Part shown: in pieces, positions 35,093 through 44,896 of the stretch
How positions within the stretch are numbered: the first letter of the stretch is position 1
Layout of the letters: each line of letters opens with the position of its first letter
Assembly: GCA_902592445.1 (NCBI GenBank)
Contig: CACJEN010000001.1
Coordinates: 177,086-241,085, forward strand
Reading direction: 5' to 3'
DNA: 64,000 nt
Origin: an uncultured Pelagibacteraceae bacterium
GTDB taxonomy: Bacteria; Pseudomonadota; Alphaproteobacteria; Pelagibacterales; Pelagibacteraceae
Made by a program: the position numbers and the translations under genes
The notes under the pieces: model-generated
Databases searched by the model: none
Told to the model about the DNA's origin: nothing
Seen by the model: the letters and a program-made list of their open reading frames with translations, nothing else

Positions 35093-35869
35093 ATGTTCGA
35101 TAAAGTAAAAAAAATAAAACAAAAAAAAAATAAGTCAAAAATTGTTTGTCTAACAGCATATTCTAAAAATATTGCAGAAGAAGTAGATAAATTTACAGAT
35201 CTTATTTTAGTTGGAGATTCTCTTGGATCGGTTCTTTACAATTACAAGTCAACCAGACAAGTCACACTTGAAAAAATGATAGAACACTCAAAGAGTGTTA
35301 GATTAGGAATATCTAAAAGTCTGATGATTGTAGATATGCCATATAATACTTATACAAATAAAGCTGAGGCTTTAAAAAACTGTAAAAGAGTAATGAAAGA
35401 AACAAAATGCGATGGAGTAAAATTAGAAGGCGGACTTAGAATTAAAGAGATAGTTAAACACTTAATTAAAAATAAAATACCTGTTTTAGGCCATCTTGGT
35501 ATAACTCCTCAAACTGTTAGAGGAAAATTTAAATCAAAAGGAAAGTCTGTACGTGAAAGAAAGCGTCTTTTAAGTGATGCTGAACTTTTAGAAAAATCTG
35601 GAGCATTTGCAATAGTTCTTGAATGTGTAAAGAGCGATTTATCAAAAGAGATTACTAGAAAAATTACAATTCCAACGATTGGAATAGGATCATCTAATAA
35701 TTGTGATGGTCAAATTTTAGTCACTGATGATATTTTAGGACTAACTCAATCGAAAATAAAATTTGTAAAAAAATATATTGATTTAAGACGCTATATCCGA
35801 GAAGGAATAAGCAAATTTACAAAAGAAGTAAAAAGAAAAAAATATCCTAGTAAAAAATATTCTTATTAA
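35093..35869 (+). CDS. panB: 3-methyl-2-oxobutanoate hydroxymethyltransferase
   Basis: First step of pantothenate synthesis: adds a hydroxymethyl group from methylene-THF to ketoisovalerate. 258 residues. Motifs: ILVGDSLGSVLYNYKST (metal-binding Asp), VDMPYNTY, CDGVKLEGG, HLGITPQTVRG and IGIGSSNNCDGQILVTDD. No panC or panD is next to it. The stop codon shares the TTAA at 35866-35869 with the convergent TerC gene. Use of methylene-THF links it to the glycine cleavage system encoded at 40.5 kb. Confidence 0.96.
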   Translation: MFDKVKKIKQKKNKSKIVCLTAYSKNIAEEVDKFTDLILVGDSLGSVLYNYKSTRQVTLEKMIEHSKSVRLGISKSLMIVDMPYNTYTNKAEALKNCKRVMKETKCDGVKLEGGLRIKEIVKHLIKNKIPVLGHLGITPQTVRGKFKSKGKSVRERKRLLSDAELLEKSGAFAIVLECVKSDLSKEITRKITIPTIGIGSSNNCDGQILVTDDILGLTQSKIKFVKKYIDLRRYIREGISKFTKEVKRKKYPSKKYSY

Positions 35870-36477
35870 AAATATTTTTTAAATTCCTCATTTATATTTA
35901 TTATCTCTAAATCAACCATTCCACCTATTATTAATTGAATGGCTACAAGCAAAATAAAACCTAAACCTATATAGGCAATCCATAAATGTTTTTGAATATA
36001 ATTTGCTAGGTATGTAGCTAACGCACCAGTTAATACTACTGATAAAACTAATCCAAATATCATAAATCCAAAGTTACCTTTTGAGGCTCCAACAACTCCA
36101 ATAACATTGTCAAAGCTAATTGTAATATCCGCAAATAGAACCTTGTAGATACTTTTAATAAAAGATGGCTCCATTGATTTTTTTTTAGGCGATTTAATTT
36201 TTTGAATTTCAAATAAATCTTTTCTTAAATCATTTACAATCCAAATAAGAAGTAACCCTCCTAAAATTTTGATAAAATAGAACTTAAAAAGGTATGTGGC
36301 AAATATTGCAAAAACTACTTTAAAAACAAGTGCACCTACAACACCCCAAAAGATAATTTTTTTTCTGTTTTTGGGAACAAAGTTTGCAGCAATTAAGCCA
36401 ATTATAATTGCATTATCTGCAGCTAAAATTATATCAATAAAGATAATTTGTAATAGTATTAAGGATTGTTCTATCAA
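35866..36477 (-). CDS. TerC/YjbE family integral membrane protein
   Basis: 203 residues with about seven hydrophobic helices. The TerC signature of acidic residues inside helices is present twice: IDIILAADNAIIIGLIA near the N terminus and FADITISFDNVIGVVG in the middle. Members export or bind metals (manganese in the MntX/Alx branches) or contribute to tellurite resistance in clusters; no ter genes are present here. The substrate is inferred as a divalent metal at best. Confidence 0.88.
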   Translation of the reverse strand: MIEQSLILLQIIFIDIILAADNAIIIGLIAANFVPKNRKKIIFWGVVGALVFKVVFAIFATYLFKFYFIKILGGLLLIWIVNDLRKDLFEIQKIKSPKKKSMEPSFIKSIYKVLFADITISFDNVIGVVGASKGNFGFMIFGLVLSVVLTGALATYLANYIQKHLWIAYIGLGFILLVAIQLIIGGMVDLEIININEEFKKYF

Positions 36478-36589
36478 TTTAAAATTTCTAATTATTGGGT
36501 ATTAAAATACACTATATAAGTAATTTCAGTTATTTTGCTAATTAAAATTTTTACTTATTTATTTAATTATAAAGTCTATAAAAGATTTG

Positions 36590-37072
36590 TTAATACTTTG
36601 ATTTTTCACCAGCTATGACTGCTTTAAGTTGATCATATTCCTCACATCCACAACCTCTTAAAACCTCAAGTCTTTCAACAGCAAGGTTATGTCTGTTTGT
36701 TGCAACATATAATTCACCTAAATATTCGTTGATACCTTTATGTTTTGGATCAATAGATAAACCTTTAAGGTAATATTTTTCACCGTTTTCAAAATCTCCC
36801 AACTTTCTAGTTGTGAAGCCTAAATAGTTAAGAGTGTCAGCTTTATTTGGTTTATTCTTATTTGATATCATTAAAAATTTTAAAGCTCTTTCATATCTTT
36901 TCTTAGCCTTGTCTACTTTTCCATCTATTTCATACTTTTTTGCAGCTTTTATAAGCTTTACAGCTTTATCATAATTAGATGTGGTATCTGAGCTTGATGA
37001 CGATGAGCCTGCAGCAATCGAATTGCTTGACAATCCTATAGTTAACAAAAGAACTACAAAAATTTTCTTCAT
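36590..37072 (-). CDS. Exported TPR-repeat protein
   Basis: 160 residues with a signal peptide (about 1-21, SNSIAAG), a Ser-rich linker, then three or so TPR units (YDKAVKLIKAAKKYEIDGKV; ALKFLMISNKNKPNKADTLN; YLKGLSIDPKHKGINEYLGE) and a C-terminal segment with two adjacent cysteines (RGCGCEEYDQLKAVIAGE). This GCGCEEY ending is typical of a small alphaproteobacterial TPR family of unknown role. It overlaps pxpA by 4 bp, so it is read from the same transcript. Confidence 0.83.
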   Translation of the reverse strand: MKKIFVVLLLTIGLSSNSIAAGSSSSSSDTTSNYDKAVKLIKAAKKYEIDGKVDKAKKRYERALKFLMISNKNKPNKADTLNYLGFTTRKLGDFENGEKYYLKGLSIDPKHKGINEYLGELYVATNRHNLAVERLEVLRGCGCEEYDQLKAVIAGEKSKY

Positions 37073-37845
37073 ATTTTAAATTTCTCCATTTTATTTAATG
37101 CCTTTAGTTCAAGACCATTTTCCAACAAATTTTTTTTAATTAATTTTGCTGTTACTAGTGAACTAAGATTATCTCCATGTATGCACACAGAGTCTATTTC
37201 ACAAGGTATCTGCTTCCCGCTGTGACAATTAAGTGACTGATTTTTCACCATGTTTAATACGTGTTTTTTGGCTTCTTCAGGGTCGGTAATAAGAGCATGA
37301 GATTTTTTTCTAGAAACTAAGTTTCCATCATCTTCATAGTTTCTATCAGCGAAAATTTCACACGCAATGTTCATATTTAATTTTTTTGCAGCTATTTCCA
37401 TTTTTGAACCAGTTGGAACTAAATAAATAATATCATCACTAATTTCATGTACGGCTTTTGCAAGAGTGATTGCCAAATCCAAATCTTCACATGCCATATT
37501 GTTTAATGCACCGTGTGGTTTAATATGTGTAACTCTTTCTCCATGATCAGATGCAATTTTTTGTAAAATCTCATATTGATCTAATATTAATTTTCTAATT
37601 TCTTTAGATGATAAATTCATTCTTTCTCTCCCAAAATTTTCTGGATCATTAAAAGATGGGTGGGCACCAATACTTACATTATTTTTTTTAGATATTCTTA
37701 TAACATCATTCATTGTTTCTTCGTCGCCAGCATGATAGCCACAGGCTATATTTGCAGAATTTACTATCTCAAGTAAATCAGGATCATGTTTATTCGAATG
37801 ATGTTTAGATTTTTCACCTAAATCACAATTTATATTAATTTCCAT
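37069..37845 (-). CDS. pxpA: 5-oxoprolinase subunit A (LamB/YcsF family)
   Basis: With PxpB and PxpC it hydrolyses 5-oxoproline (pyroglutamate) to glutamate using ATP. 258 residues from the ATG at 37845 (MEININCDLGE is the family's usual start; an upstream ATG at 37875 would collide with the divergent pxpB). Motifs: NCDLGE, NIACGYHAGDEETM, GAHPSFNDPENFGR, HIKPHGALNN, EIFADRNYEDDG and ICIHGD-like VCIHGDN. It is divergent from pxpBC by 28 bp rather than in one operon. Confidence 0.94.
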   Translation of the reverse strand: MEININCDLGEKSKHHSNKHDPDLLEIVNSANIACGYHAGDEETMNDVIRISKKNNVSIGAHPSFNDPENFGRERMNLSSKEIRKLILDQYEILQKIASDHGERVTHIKPHGALNNMACEDLDLAITLAKAVHEISDDIIYLVPTGSKMEIAAKKLNMNIACEIFADRNYEDDGNLVSRKKSHALITDPEEAKKHVLNMVKNQSLNCHSGKQIPCEIDSVCIHGDNLSSLVTAKLIKKNLLENGLELKALNKMEKFKI

Positions 37846-37873
37846 AGCTACAAAGTTTAAAGTATAACATGGC

Positions 37874-38548
37874 ATGATAAAAAATATATCAAATCTTGGT
37901 GACGCAGCAGTTTACTGTGATTTTGGTGATGAAGTTAATAAAGAAATTAATTCGAGTGTAATAAATTATTTTCAAAATTTAAAAGACTGTAATTTTGAGG
38001 GAATTACAAATTTAACTCCATCTTACAACAAGCTAATAGTTTCGTTTGATTTATCAATTACGAATTTTGAAAATACTAAAAAAATTATTGAAAATTTAGA
38101 GATAAAAAAGAGTCATAGTATATCTAAAAAAAAAATACAAATTCCAGTATGTTGCGAGGATGAATATGCATTGGATCTTAAAAAACTTGAAAGAAAATTA
38201 AATAAATCAACTGATGAAATTTTAGAAAAATTTTTTTTAAAAGAATATTTCTGTTATATGACAGGTTTTATTGCAGGTATGCCTTTCTTAGGAGATATTG
38301 ATAAGAATTTACACGCTAAAAGATTAGAAACTCCAAGAGTTAAAGTTCCAAAAGGTTCAATAGGTTTAACAGAACAATTTTGCAATATTTATACTTTTGA
38401 AAGCCCAGGTGGTTGGAATATAATTGGTAATACACCCTTGAATGTTTTTGACTCACTGAACGAAGATAATCCAAATCTAATTAATCCAGGTGATACTGTT
38501 AGTTTTATTAAAATCAATAAGGAAAAATATAAAAAATATTATGAGTGA
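37874..38548 (+). CDS. pxpB: 5-oxoprolinase subunit B (KipI-like)
   Basis: 224 residues of the KipI/AHS1 family. Landmarks: LGDAAVYCDFGDEVN at the N terminus, TNLTPSYNKLIVSFD, IPVCCED, FCYMTGFIAGMPFLGD, and the substrate segment PRVKVPKGSIGLTEQFCNIY followed by ESPGGWNIIGNTPL. Forms the catalytic pair with PxpC. Overlaps pxpC by 8 bp, so they are translationally coupled. Confidence 0.94.
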   Translation: MIKNISNLGDAAVYCDFGDEVNKEINSSVINYFQNLKDCNFEGITNLTPSYNKLIVSFDLSITNFENTKKIIENLEIKKSHSISKKKIQIPVCCEDEYALDLKKLERKLNKSTDEILEKFFLKEYFCYMTGFIAGMPFLGDIDKNLHAKRLETPRVKVPKGSIGLTEQFCNIYTFESPGGWNIIGNTPLNVFDSLNEDNPNLINPGDTVSFIKINKEKYKKYYE

Positions 38549-39485
38549 AAATTTTTTCAAAGTCATAAGAGCAGGGATCAATACAACTTTTCAAGATTTA
38601 GGTAGAAATAATCTAAATCATATTGGAATACCAATAAGTGGCGTAATGGACAAAAGAAATTATATTATAGCCAACAAAATTCTTCAGAATGTTCCAAGTC
38701 ATCCAATAATAGAATTTGCATATCAAGGACCAAGATTAGTGTATCACGGGGATCCTTTAAATATATCAGTTTCAGGAGACGTAAAATTTAAAGTTTTTAA
38801 AAATAAAAATGAAATAGAGGGTAAATGTTATGAAACAATTACAATACAGGATCATGATGAAATTGATTTAATTTCAACTAATAAATCTGTTTATGGTTAT
38901 TTGGGAATCGGAGCTGACCTTAAGATAGATTATCAATGGAAAAGCTGCTCTATAAACACAAAAGCTAATATCGGCTCAAATAATGGTAAAAAACTTAAAG
39001 ATAATCAAAAGATTGAAGTTTTAAAAATTAAAGAATTATCAAGAAGAAAATTAGATCACATTAATTCTAAAATTGAAAATATAAGAGTTATAAAAGGAAC
39101 CAATTTTCATTATTTCTCTAAAGAGTCCCAAGCTAAGTTTTTTAAAAACGAATATAGCGTGACCAAACTTACAGATAGAATGGGAATGCGTTTGGAGGGA
39201 GAGCGATTAGACAATATTGTTAATAACAATATTAAATCTGAAGGACTTGTAAAAGGAGTTATACAAATCCCAGCTGATGGTAATCCTATTATTATGCTTG
39301 CAGATCATGGTACGATAGGCGGGTATCCAAAAATAGCTACTGTTATTAGTGCTGATTTCGATAAACTCTCACAATTAACACCTGGATCAAAAATAAAGTT
39401 TAAAGAAGTAAATTTAAAAGATGCAGAAACAATTTTTAAATTATATGAAATGGAAACAAATAATATAATTTCAAAAATCTTGTGA
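38541..39485 (+). CDS. pxpC: 5-oxoprolinase subunit C (KipA-like)
   Basis: 314 residues of the AHS2 family (start at ATG 38541; the frame extends upstream to 38490 only inside pxpB). Motifs: GINTTFQDLGRNN, HIGIPISGVMDKRNY, EFAYQGPRLV, DRMGMRLEGE, GLVKGVIQIPADGNPIIMLADHGTIGGYP. Couples ATP-dependent phosphorylation of 5-oxoproline with PxpB. Overlaps the EamA permease GTG by 4 bp. Confidence 0.94.
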   Translation: MSENFFKVIRAGINTTFQDLGRNNLNHIGIPISGVMDKRNYIIANKILQNVPSHPIIEFAYQGPRLVYHGDPLNISVSGDVKFKVFKNKNEIEGKCYETITIQDHDEIDLISTNKSVYGYLGIGADLKIDYQWKSCSINTKANIGSNNGKKLKDNQKIEVLKIKELSRRKLDHINSKIENIRVIKGTNFHYFSKESQAKFFKNEYSVTKLTDRMGMRLEGERLDNIVNNNIKSEGLVKGVIQIPADGNPIIMLADHGTIGGYPKIATVISADFDKLSQLTPGSKIKFKEVNLKDAETIFKLYEMETNNIISKIL

Positions 39486-40351
39486 ATATAATTTCAAAAA
39501 TACCAGGTCCATTATTAGTATTTTTAGGCGCCTGCAGCCTTAGTTTTGGCGGTATGATTGTAAAGTCGTTTGAAGGATCAACCTTATGGCAAATATTATT
39601 TTGGAGATCTCTTTTTTTTATAGTTGTTGTATTTTTATTCTTAATAATTTCTTATAAACAAAAAATTTTTACCGTGCTTATTAAATCTGGTATTCCAGGT
39701 TTGTTTGGTGGTTTAATTCTAGCAGTAGGCTTTGCAAGTTATGTTTTTGCAATGTACAATACTACTGTAACAAACACTAATTTTATAATTCAGACACAAA
39801 CGATATTTCTTGCTGTATTTGGTTATTTATTTTTAAAAGAAAAAATATCTAAAATCACTTTAGCCTCAATCATTTTGGCAATAGCTGGCATAATCATGAT
39901 GGTGGGTAATTCTTTATCACCTGGAGAAATGTCTGGAAATATAGCTGCATTTCTAATGCCAATTTCATTCGCAATTTTAATTTTAGTAGTTAGAAAATAT
40001 CCAGATGTTGACATGGTCCCACTTCAACTTGTAGCAGGTGTTTTTGCAATGATTATTGGATACTTGATGTCACCAACTATTGCAATTTCTAGCCATGATA
40101 TTTTTTTAGGATTCTTAGCTGGTTTTTTTCAATTGGGATTTGGATTTATTTTTATTACAGTTGGTGCAAGATCTACACCTTCTGCATTTGTTGGAATTAT
40201 TATGCTTACTGAGGCAGTTTTAGGGCCTCTTTGGGCATGGATGTTTGTTAACGAAAACCCTCCTTTTATTGTTTTAATTGGTGGGTCCGTGGTTATATTC
40301 GCAGTTCTATTACAGTTTTTAACTTTATTTTTAAAAAATAAATCTGCATAA
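39482..40351 (+). CDS. EamA/DMT family membrane transporter
   Basis: 289 residues with ten predicted membrane helices in two EamA repeats. Start codon GTG, overlapping the pxpC stop by 4 bp (GTGA). Repeat landmarks: FGGMIVKSFEGSTLWQILFWRSLFF in the first half and PTIAISSHDIFLGFLAGFFQLGFG with STPSAFVGIIMLTEAVLGPLWAW in the second. Families of this type move amino acids and metabolites. Its place after pxpBC suggests pyroglutamate or a related compound, but that is inference from position only. Confidence 0.86.
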   Translation: MNIISKIPGPLLVFLGACSLSFGGMIVKSFEGSTLWQILFWRSLFFIVVVFLFLIISYKQKIFTVLIKSGIPGLFGGLILAVGFASYVFAMYNTTVTNTNFIIQTQTIFLAVFGYLFLKEKISKITLASIILAIAGIIMMVGNSLSPGEMSGNIAAFLMPISFAILILVVRKYPDVDMVPLQLVAGVFAMIIGYLMSPTIAISSHDIFLGFLAGFFQLGFGFIFITVGARSTPSAFVGIIMLTEAVLGPLWAWMFVNENPPFIVLIGGSVVIFAVLLQFLTLFLKNKSA

Positions 40352-40385
40352 ATATTTATATTTTATAATAAATTGTGTTATAAGA

Positions 40386-40530
40386 CCTTACGGGAGAGAC
40401 TACTTTATGTAGCGCCGAAGGAGCAAATACCCAATAATCTCTCAGGCAAAAGGACCGTACGTATTAACTCTGGAAAGAGATTAAGTTCTCGCCGAAGGAG
40501 CAAAACTCTCAGGCAACAAGACAGAGGGGT
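40386..40530 (+). ncRNA. Tandem glycine riboswitch controlling gcvTHP
   Basis: Two consecutive glycine aptamers. Aptamer 1 (about 40389-40459) has the outer stem TACGG / CCGTA and conserved core GCCGAAGGAGCAA plus CTCTCAGGCAAAAGGA. Aptamer 2 (about 40467-40527) has stem CTCTG / CAGAG, GCCGAAGGAGCAAA and CTCTCAGGCAACAAGACAGAG. The linker is short. No terminator stem follows; the second aptamer's last helix overlaps GAGGGG and the gcvT ATG lies 17 bases on, so control of translation start is likelier than attenuation. High glycine is known to activate such switches upstream of gcv operons. Confidence 0.95.
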
Positions 40531-40543
40531 TTGAAGAGTTAAT

Positions 40544-41647
40544 ATGATTAAAAAAACACCTTTATACAATTTACATATCCAACACGGTGCAAAAATGGTT
40601 GAGTTTGCAGGTTATCAAATGCCTATTCAATATAAGAGTGGAATAATCCAAGAGCATAAATTTACGAGAGAAAATGCTGGTATATTTGATGTGTCACATA
40701 TGGGACAACTATTTATAACTGGTTCAGATCAGCTTACAAATGATCTTGAAAAAATATTTCCAGTTAATTTAAAAAATCTAAAAATAAATCAAAGTAAATA
40801 TTCTTTTTTAATGAATGAGCAGGGAGGAATTTACGACGATTTAATTATTACAAAATTAAAAGATGGTTACTTAATTATTTTAAATGCAGCATGTAAAAAG
40901 CAAGACTTTGAAATTATAAAAAAAAAATTAGATGACAAATATGAGTTAAATTTAGATGAAAGCTTATCTTTGATTGCACTACAAGGACCAAAAGCAAAAG
41001 ATGTATTAGGAAAAGTAGTTTCAAATATAACTAATCTTAAATTTATGAATGGAGGGGAATTTGAATATGATAATTCAAATATTTACATAACAAGATCTGG
41101 TTATACTGGTGAAGATGGTTTTGAGATCTCTATAGAAAACAAAAAAGCTGAAAAATTTGTCGATCAATTAATTAATTATGGTGCTAAACTTATAGGACTT
41201 GGTGCAAGAGATACGCTAAGATTAGAGGCAGGATTATGCTTATATGGTAATGATCTTGATGAAAAAACAAGTCCGATCGAGGCAAACCTGAAATGGGCAA
41301 TACCCAAATCAAGAGTTGATAGTGATTACCCTGGTTCAAATATTATAAAAAAACAAATTGATGATGGAGTAAAGACTTTAAGAGTTGGAATCAAACCTGA
41401 AACAAGAGTTATAGCAAGAGGAAATACTAAAATTTTTGATAAGAACGATAAAGAAATAGGTAAAGTTACAAGTGGTACATTTGGACCAAGTGTTGAGTGC
41501 TCAATTGCAATGGGGTATGTCGAAAACAATTACTCACCAACAAATACAAAAATCTTTTTAGAAGTCAGAGGAAAAAAAGTTCCAGCTAATGTTTGCGATT
41601 TACCATTTTATAAAAAAAACTATGTAAAAGGAGAAAAAAATGTCTGA
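40544..41647 (+). CDS. gcvT: Aminomethyltransferase (T protein, glycine cleavage)
   Basis: Transfers the methylene group from the lipoyl arm of GcvH to THF, releasing ammonia. 367 residues. Motifs: [65 protein letters not shown]. Preceded by a glycine riboswitch. Overlaps gcvH by 8 bp. Confidence 0.98.
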   Translation: MIKKTPLYNLHIQHGAKMVEFAGYQMPIQYKSGIIQEHKFTRENAGIFDVSHMGQLFITGSDQLTNDLEKIFPVNLKNLKINQSKYSFLMNEQGGIYDDLIITKLKDGYLIILNAACKKQDFEIIKKKLDDKYELNLDESLSLIALQGPKAKDVLGKVVSNITNLKFMNGGEFEYDNSNIYITRSGYTGEDGFEISIENKKAEKFVDQLINYGAKLIGLGARDTLRLEAGLCLYGNDLDEKTSPIEANLKWAIPKSRVDSDYPGSNIIKKQIDDGVKTLRVGIKPETRVIARGNTKIFDKNDKEIGKVTSGTFGPSVECSIAMGYVENNYSPTNTKIFLEVRGKKVPANVCDLPFYKKNYVKGEKNV

Positions 41648-42020
41648 AGTTAAATTTTCCAAAGAGCATGAATGGATTACACTTGAGGGTGAGATTGCAA
41701 CTATTGGAATTACAAAACATGCAACCGAAATGTTGGGTGATATTGTTTTTGCTGAGTTGCCAGAAAAAGGGAAAAATGTTGAAAAAGATGGAACTGCAGG
41801 TGTTGTAGAGTCTACAAAAGCCGCAAGTGACGTTTACACACCTATCAGTGGAGAGGTAGTTGATATAAATCAATCTATTGTAGACGATCCAGCAAAAATT
41901 AATGAAGACCCTGAAGGTGCTGCATGGTTTTTTAAATTGAAAGTGAAAGATCTATCAGAATTAGACACGTTAATGAATAAAGAAGAATACGAGAAATTTG
42001 CAAAGGAGACATCAAGCTAA
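41640..42020 (+). CDS. gcvH: Glycine cleavage system H protein
   Basis: 126-residue lipoyl carrier shuttling between P, T and L proteins. The lipoylated lysine is Lys60 in [12 protein letters not shown]. Landmarks: [42 protein letters not shown]. Start overlaps gcvT by 8 bp and the stop touches the gcvP start (TAATG). Confidence 0.98.
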   Translation: MSEVKFSKEHEWITLEGEIATIGITKHATEMLGDIVFAELPEKGKNVEKDGTAGVVESTKAASDVYTPISGEVVDINQSIVDDPAKINEDPEGAAWFFKLKVKDLSELDTLMNKEEYEKFAKETSS

Positions 42021-44890
42021 TGTTACATAATTCACAAAAAGACTTTATTCGAAGACACATAGGTCCTTCAAATAATGAGCAACAAAAAATGCTCAAAGAA
42101 CTTAACTTTAAGTCATTGGATGATCTTATAAATAGTACTGTTCCAGATAAAATACAGTTCAAAGGTGAACTAAATATTGGAGAGCCGAATTCAGAATACG
42201 AAGCGCTTAGAAAATTAAAATCAATTTCAAAAAAAAACCAAATTTACTCCAATTTTATTGGCATGGGTTATTATGGAACTTATACACCGTATGTTATTTT
42301 AAGAAATATATTGGAAAATCCTGGTTGGTATACTTCATACACCCCTTACCAACCTGAAGTAGCTCAAGGAAGATTAGAAATGCTGTTAAACTTTCAACAA
42401 ATGATTGTTGATTTTACAGGAATGGATATTGCAAATGCATCTTTGCTTGACGAGGGGACCGCAGCAGCAGAGGCCATGGGTTTAAGTCATAGACTTAATA
42501 AAAGTGACAGTAATTTAGTTTTTATTTCAGAGAATTGTCATCCACAAACAATCGAAGTTGTTCAAACAAGAGCAGAACCTATGGGTCTCAAAGTTCTTGT
42601 TGGAGATGAGGATAAAGTTTTAGATCAGCTAAAAGAAGATGTTGTTTGCGGAATTTTGCAATATCCAGGAACTTTGGGTGACATTAAAGATCCAAGTGAA
42701 CATATTAGTAAAATTCATAAAAAAAATGGTAAAGCGATCTTGGCTTGTGATTTATTGGCACTTGCTAAACTAAAAACACCAGGAGAACTTGGTGCTGATA
42801 TAGCGGTTGGTAGCTCACAAAGATTTGGTATTCCAATGGGTTATGGAGGACCGCATGCAGCCTTTTTTGCAACAAAAGACGAATTTAAAAGATCAATGCC
42901 TGGTAGAATTGTTGGTGTTTCAGTTGATAGACATGGAAACAAGGCTTACAGGTTATCATTACAAACTAGAGAGCAGCACATCAGAAGAGACAAAGCAACA
43001 AGCAATATTTGTACGGCACAAGCATTACTAGCGATTGTATCATCAGCTTATGCAATATATCATGGACCACAGGGACTAAAGGAAATTTCTGAAAGAGTAT
43101 CTCAGCTAGCAAAAAATTTTGCTGATAAAATAAAACAATCTGGATACCAACTATACTCAGATTATTTTTTTGATACTGTAACTATAATCACTAAAGAAAA
43201 GACTGACCAGATTTTTAAAAATGCTTTAGATCAAAAGGTTAATATAAGAAAAGTAAATTCAGAAATGCTCGCTATTTCTTTTGATGAAAGAAAAAATGTT
43301 TATAGAGTCAATCAATTACTTAAAATTTTTAATGCAGCGGAATCCATTAAGAAAGAAGATCCTACAGTAAGTTTACCCAACCTACCAAAAAATTTATTAA
43401 GAACTTCAAAATACTTAGAACATCCTGTTTTCAATTCATATCACTCAGAAACAGAAATGCTTAGATATCTTAAAAAGTTGGAAGATAAGGACATAGCTCT
43501 TAATAGAACTATGATTGCACTAGGCTCGTGTACTATGAAGTTAAATGCGACTGCAGAAATGATTCCAATTTCATGGAGAGAATTAGCTGAGCCACATCCA
43601 TTTGTTCCTGTTGAGCAAATGGAAGGATATCGAGCTTTGTTCACTGATCTTAAAAATTGGCTAAGATCAATTACCGGTTTTTCTGGTGTCTCACTTCAGC
43701 CTAATGCAGGGGCTCAAGGAGAATATGCTGGATTAATGGTGATAAGAAAATACCATTTAGATAGAGGCGAAAAAAACAGAAATATATGCTTAATACCAAG
43801 CTCAGCACATGGAACTAATCCAGCAAGTGCCCAGATGGTAGGAATGAAGGTGGTAGTAGTTAATTGTGATAAAGAGGGCAATGTTGATTTTGAAGATTTA
43901 AAGAAAAAAGCTGAGACACACTCGGAAAATCTCGGAGCTTTAATGGTTACATATCCATCTACACATGGTGTATTTGAGGAAAAAATAAAAGATATATGTG
44001 AAATAATTCATAAACATGGAGGACAAGTTTACATGGATGGTGCAAACTTAAATGCACTTGTTGGTATAGCAAAACCAGGAAATTTTGGTCCTGATGTTTG
44101 CCACATAAACCTACATAAAACATTTTGTATTCCTCACGGTGGAGGAGGCCCTGGAATGGGACCTATTGCATGTAAAAGGCATTTACAGGTTTATCTTCCC
44201 AATCACCCGGTCGTTAAAGATTGTGGGCCTTCAACTGGAATTGGACCTGTCTCTGCAGCACCTTGGGGAAGTTCAAGTATTTTATCAATTTCTTGGATGT
44301 ATATTAAAATGATGGGCTCTCAAGGATTAAGACTTGCAACACAAATTGCGATACTAAATGCAAATTACATAGCAAATAGGTTAAAAGATCACTATCCAAT
44401 ACTTTACAAAGGCTCAAATGGTAATGTGGCTCATGAATGCATTATTGATATTAGATCAATTAAGAGTGAAACAGGTATTACTGAAGAAGATATTGCTAAA
44501 AGATTGATAGATTATGGTTTTCATGCACCCACGATGTCATGGCCAGTTGCTGGTACAATGATGATAGAACCAACTGAAAGTGAGAGTTTATCTGAGCTGG
44601 ATAGATTTTGTGACACCTTGATTAGCATTAAATCAGAAATTGACATGATCAAGTCAGGTAAATTTGATAAAGTCGATAACCCAATAAAAAATGCTCCACA
44701 CACCGATTTTGAATTAGCATCAGATGAATGGACCCATAAATATTCAAGAGAGCAAGCTGCTTATCCTGCAAAATTTTTGAGAGTAAATAAATTTTGGCCT
44801 CCAGTTGCAAGAGTAGACAATGTTTATGGAGATAAAAATATTTTTTGTACCTGTCCTAGTATTGACGAATTTAAAGAAGATGCTGCATAA
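42020..44890 (+). CDS. gcvP: Glycine dehydrogenase (decarboxylating), P protein
   Basis: PLP enzyme decarboxylating glycine and loading the aminomethyl group on GcvH. Single-chain form, 956 residues (some bacteria split it into two subunits). N-terminal half starts FIRRHIGPSNNEQQKML, with NFIGMGYYGTYTP and LDEGTAAAEAM; the C-terminal half holds the PLP lysine in HINLHKTFCIPHGGGGPGMGP. Last gene of the riboswitch-led gcvTHP operon; the amino-oxidase-like gene begins 6 bp later. Confidence 0.98.
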   Translation: MLHNSQKDFIRRHIGPSNNEQQKMLKELNFKSLDDLINSTVPDKIQFKGELNIGEPNSEYEALRKLKSISKKNQIYSNFIGMGYYGTYTPYVILRNILENPGWYTSYTPYQPEVAQGRLEMLLNFQQMIVDFTGMDIANASLLDEGTAAAEAMGLSHRLNKSDSNLVFISENCHPQTIEVVQTRAEPMGLKVLVGDEDKVLDQLKEDVVCGILQYPGTLGDIKDPSEHISKIHKKNGKAILACDLLALAKLKTPGELGADIAVGSSQRFGIPMGYGGPHAAFFATKDEFKRSMPGRIVGVSVDRHGNKAYRLSLQTREQHIRRDKATSNICTAQALLAIVSSAYAIYHGPQGLKEISERVSQLAKNFADKIKQSGYQLYSDYFFDTVTIITKEKTDQIFKNALDQKVNIRKVNSEMLAISFDERKNVYRVNQLLKIFNAAESIKKEDPTVSLPNLPKNLLRTSKYLEHPVFNSYHSETEMLRYLKKLEDKDIALNRTMIALGSCTMKLNATAEMIPISWRELAEPHPFVPVEQMEGYRALFTDLKNWLRSITGFSGVSLQPNAGAQGEYAGLMVIRKYHLDRGEKNRNICLIPSSAHGTNPASAQMVGMKVVVVNCDKEGNVDFEDLKKKAETHSENLGALMVTYPSTHGVFEEKIKDICEIIHKHGGQVYMDGANLNALVGIAKPGNFGPDVCHINLHKTFCIPHGGGGPGMGPIACKRHLQVYLPNHPVVKDCGPSTGIGPVSAAPWGSSSILSISWMYIKMMGSQGLRLATQIAILNANYIANRLKDHYPILYKGSNGNVAHECIIDIRSIKSETGITEEDIAKRLIDYGFHAPTMSWPVAGTMMIEPTESESLSELDRFCDTLISIKSEIDMIKSGKFDKVDNPIKNAPHTDFELASDEWTHKYSREQAAYPAKFLRVNKFWPPVARVDNVYGDKNIFCTCPSIDEFKEDAA

Positions 44891-44896
44891 GTTTTA

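Noticed and set aside
36478..36589. Intergenic stretch between the TPR gene and terC
   Set aside because: Only AT-rich sequence with a weak 5-bp inverted repeat; no promoter, RNA or ORF that I can support.
38490..38540. Upstream extension of pxpC
   Set aside because: Lies inside pxpB; the ATG at 38541 gives the standard N terminus and an 8-bp overlap.
41586..41873. Minus-strand ORF over gcvT/gcvH
   Set aside because: Entirely inside well-supported genes, low-complexity Phe/Cys/Asn composition.
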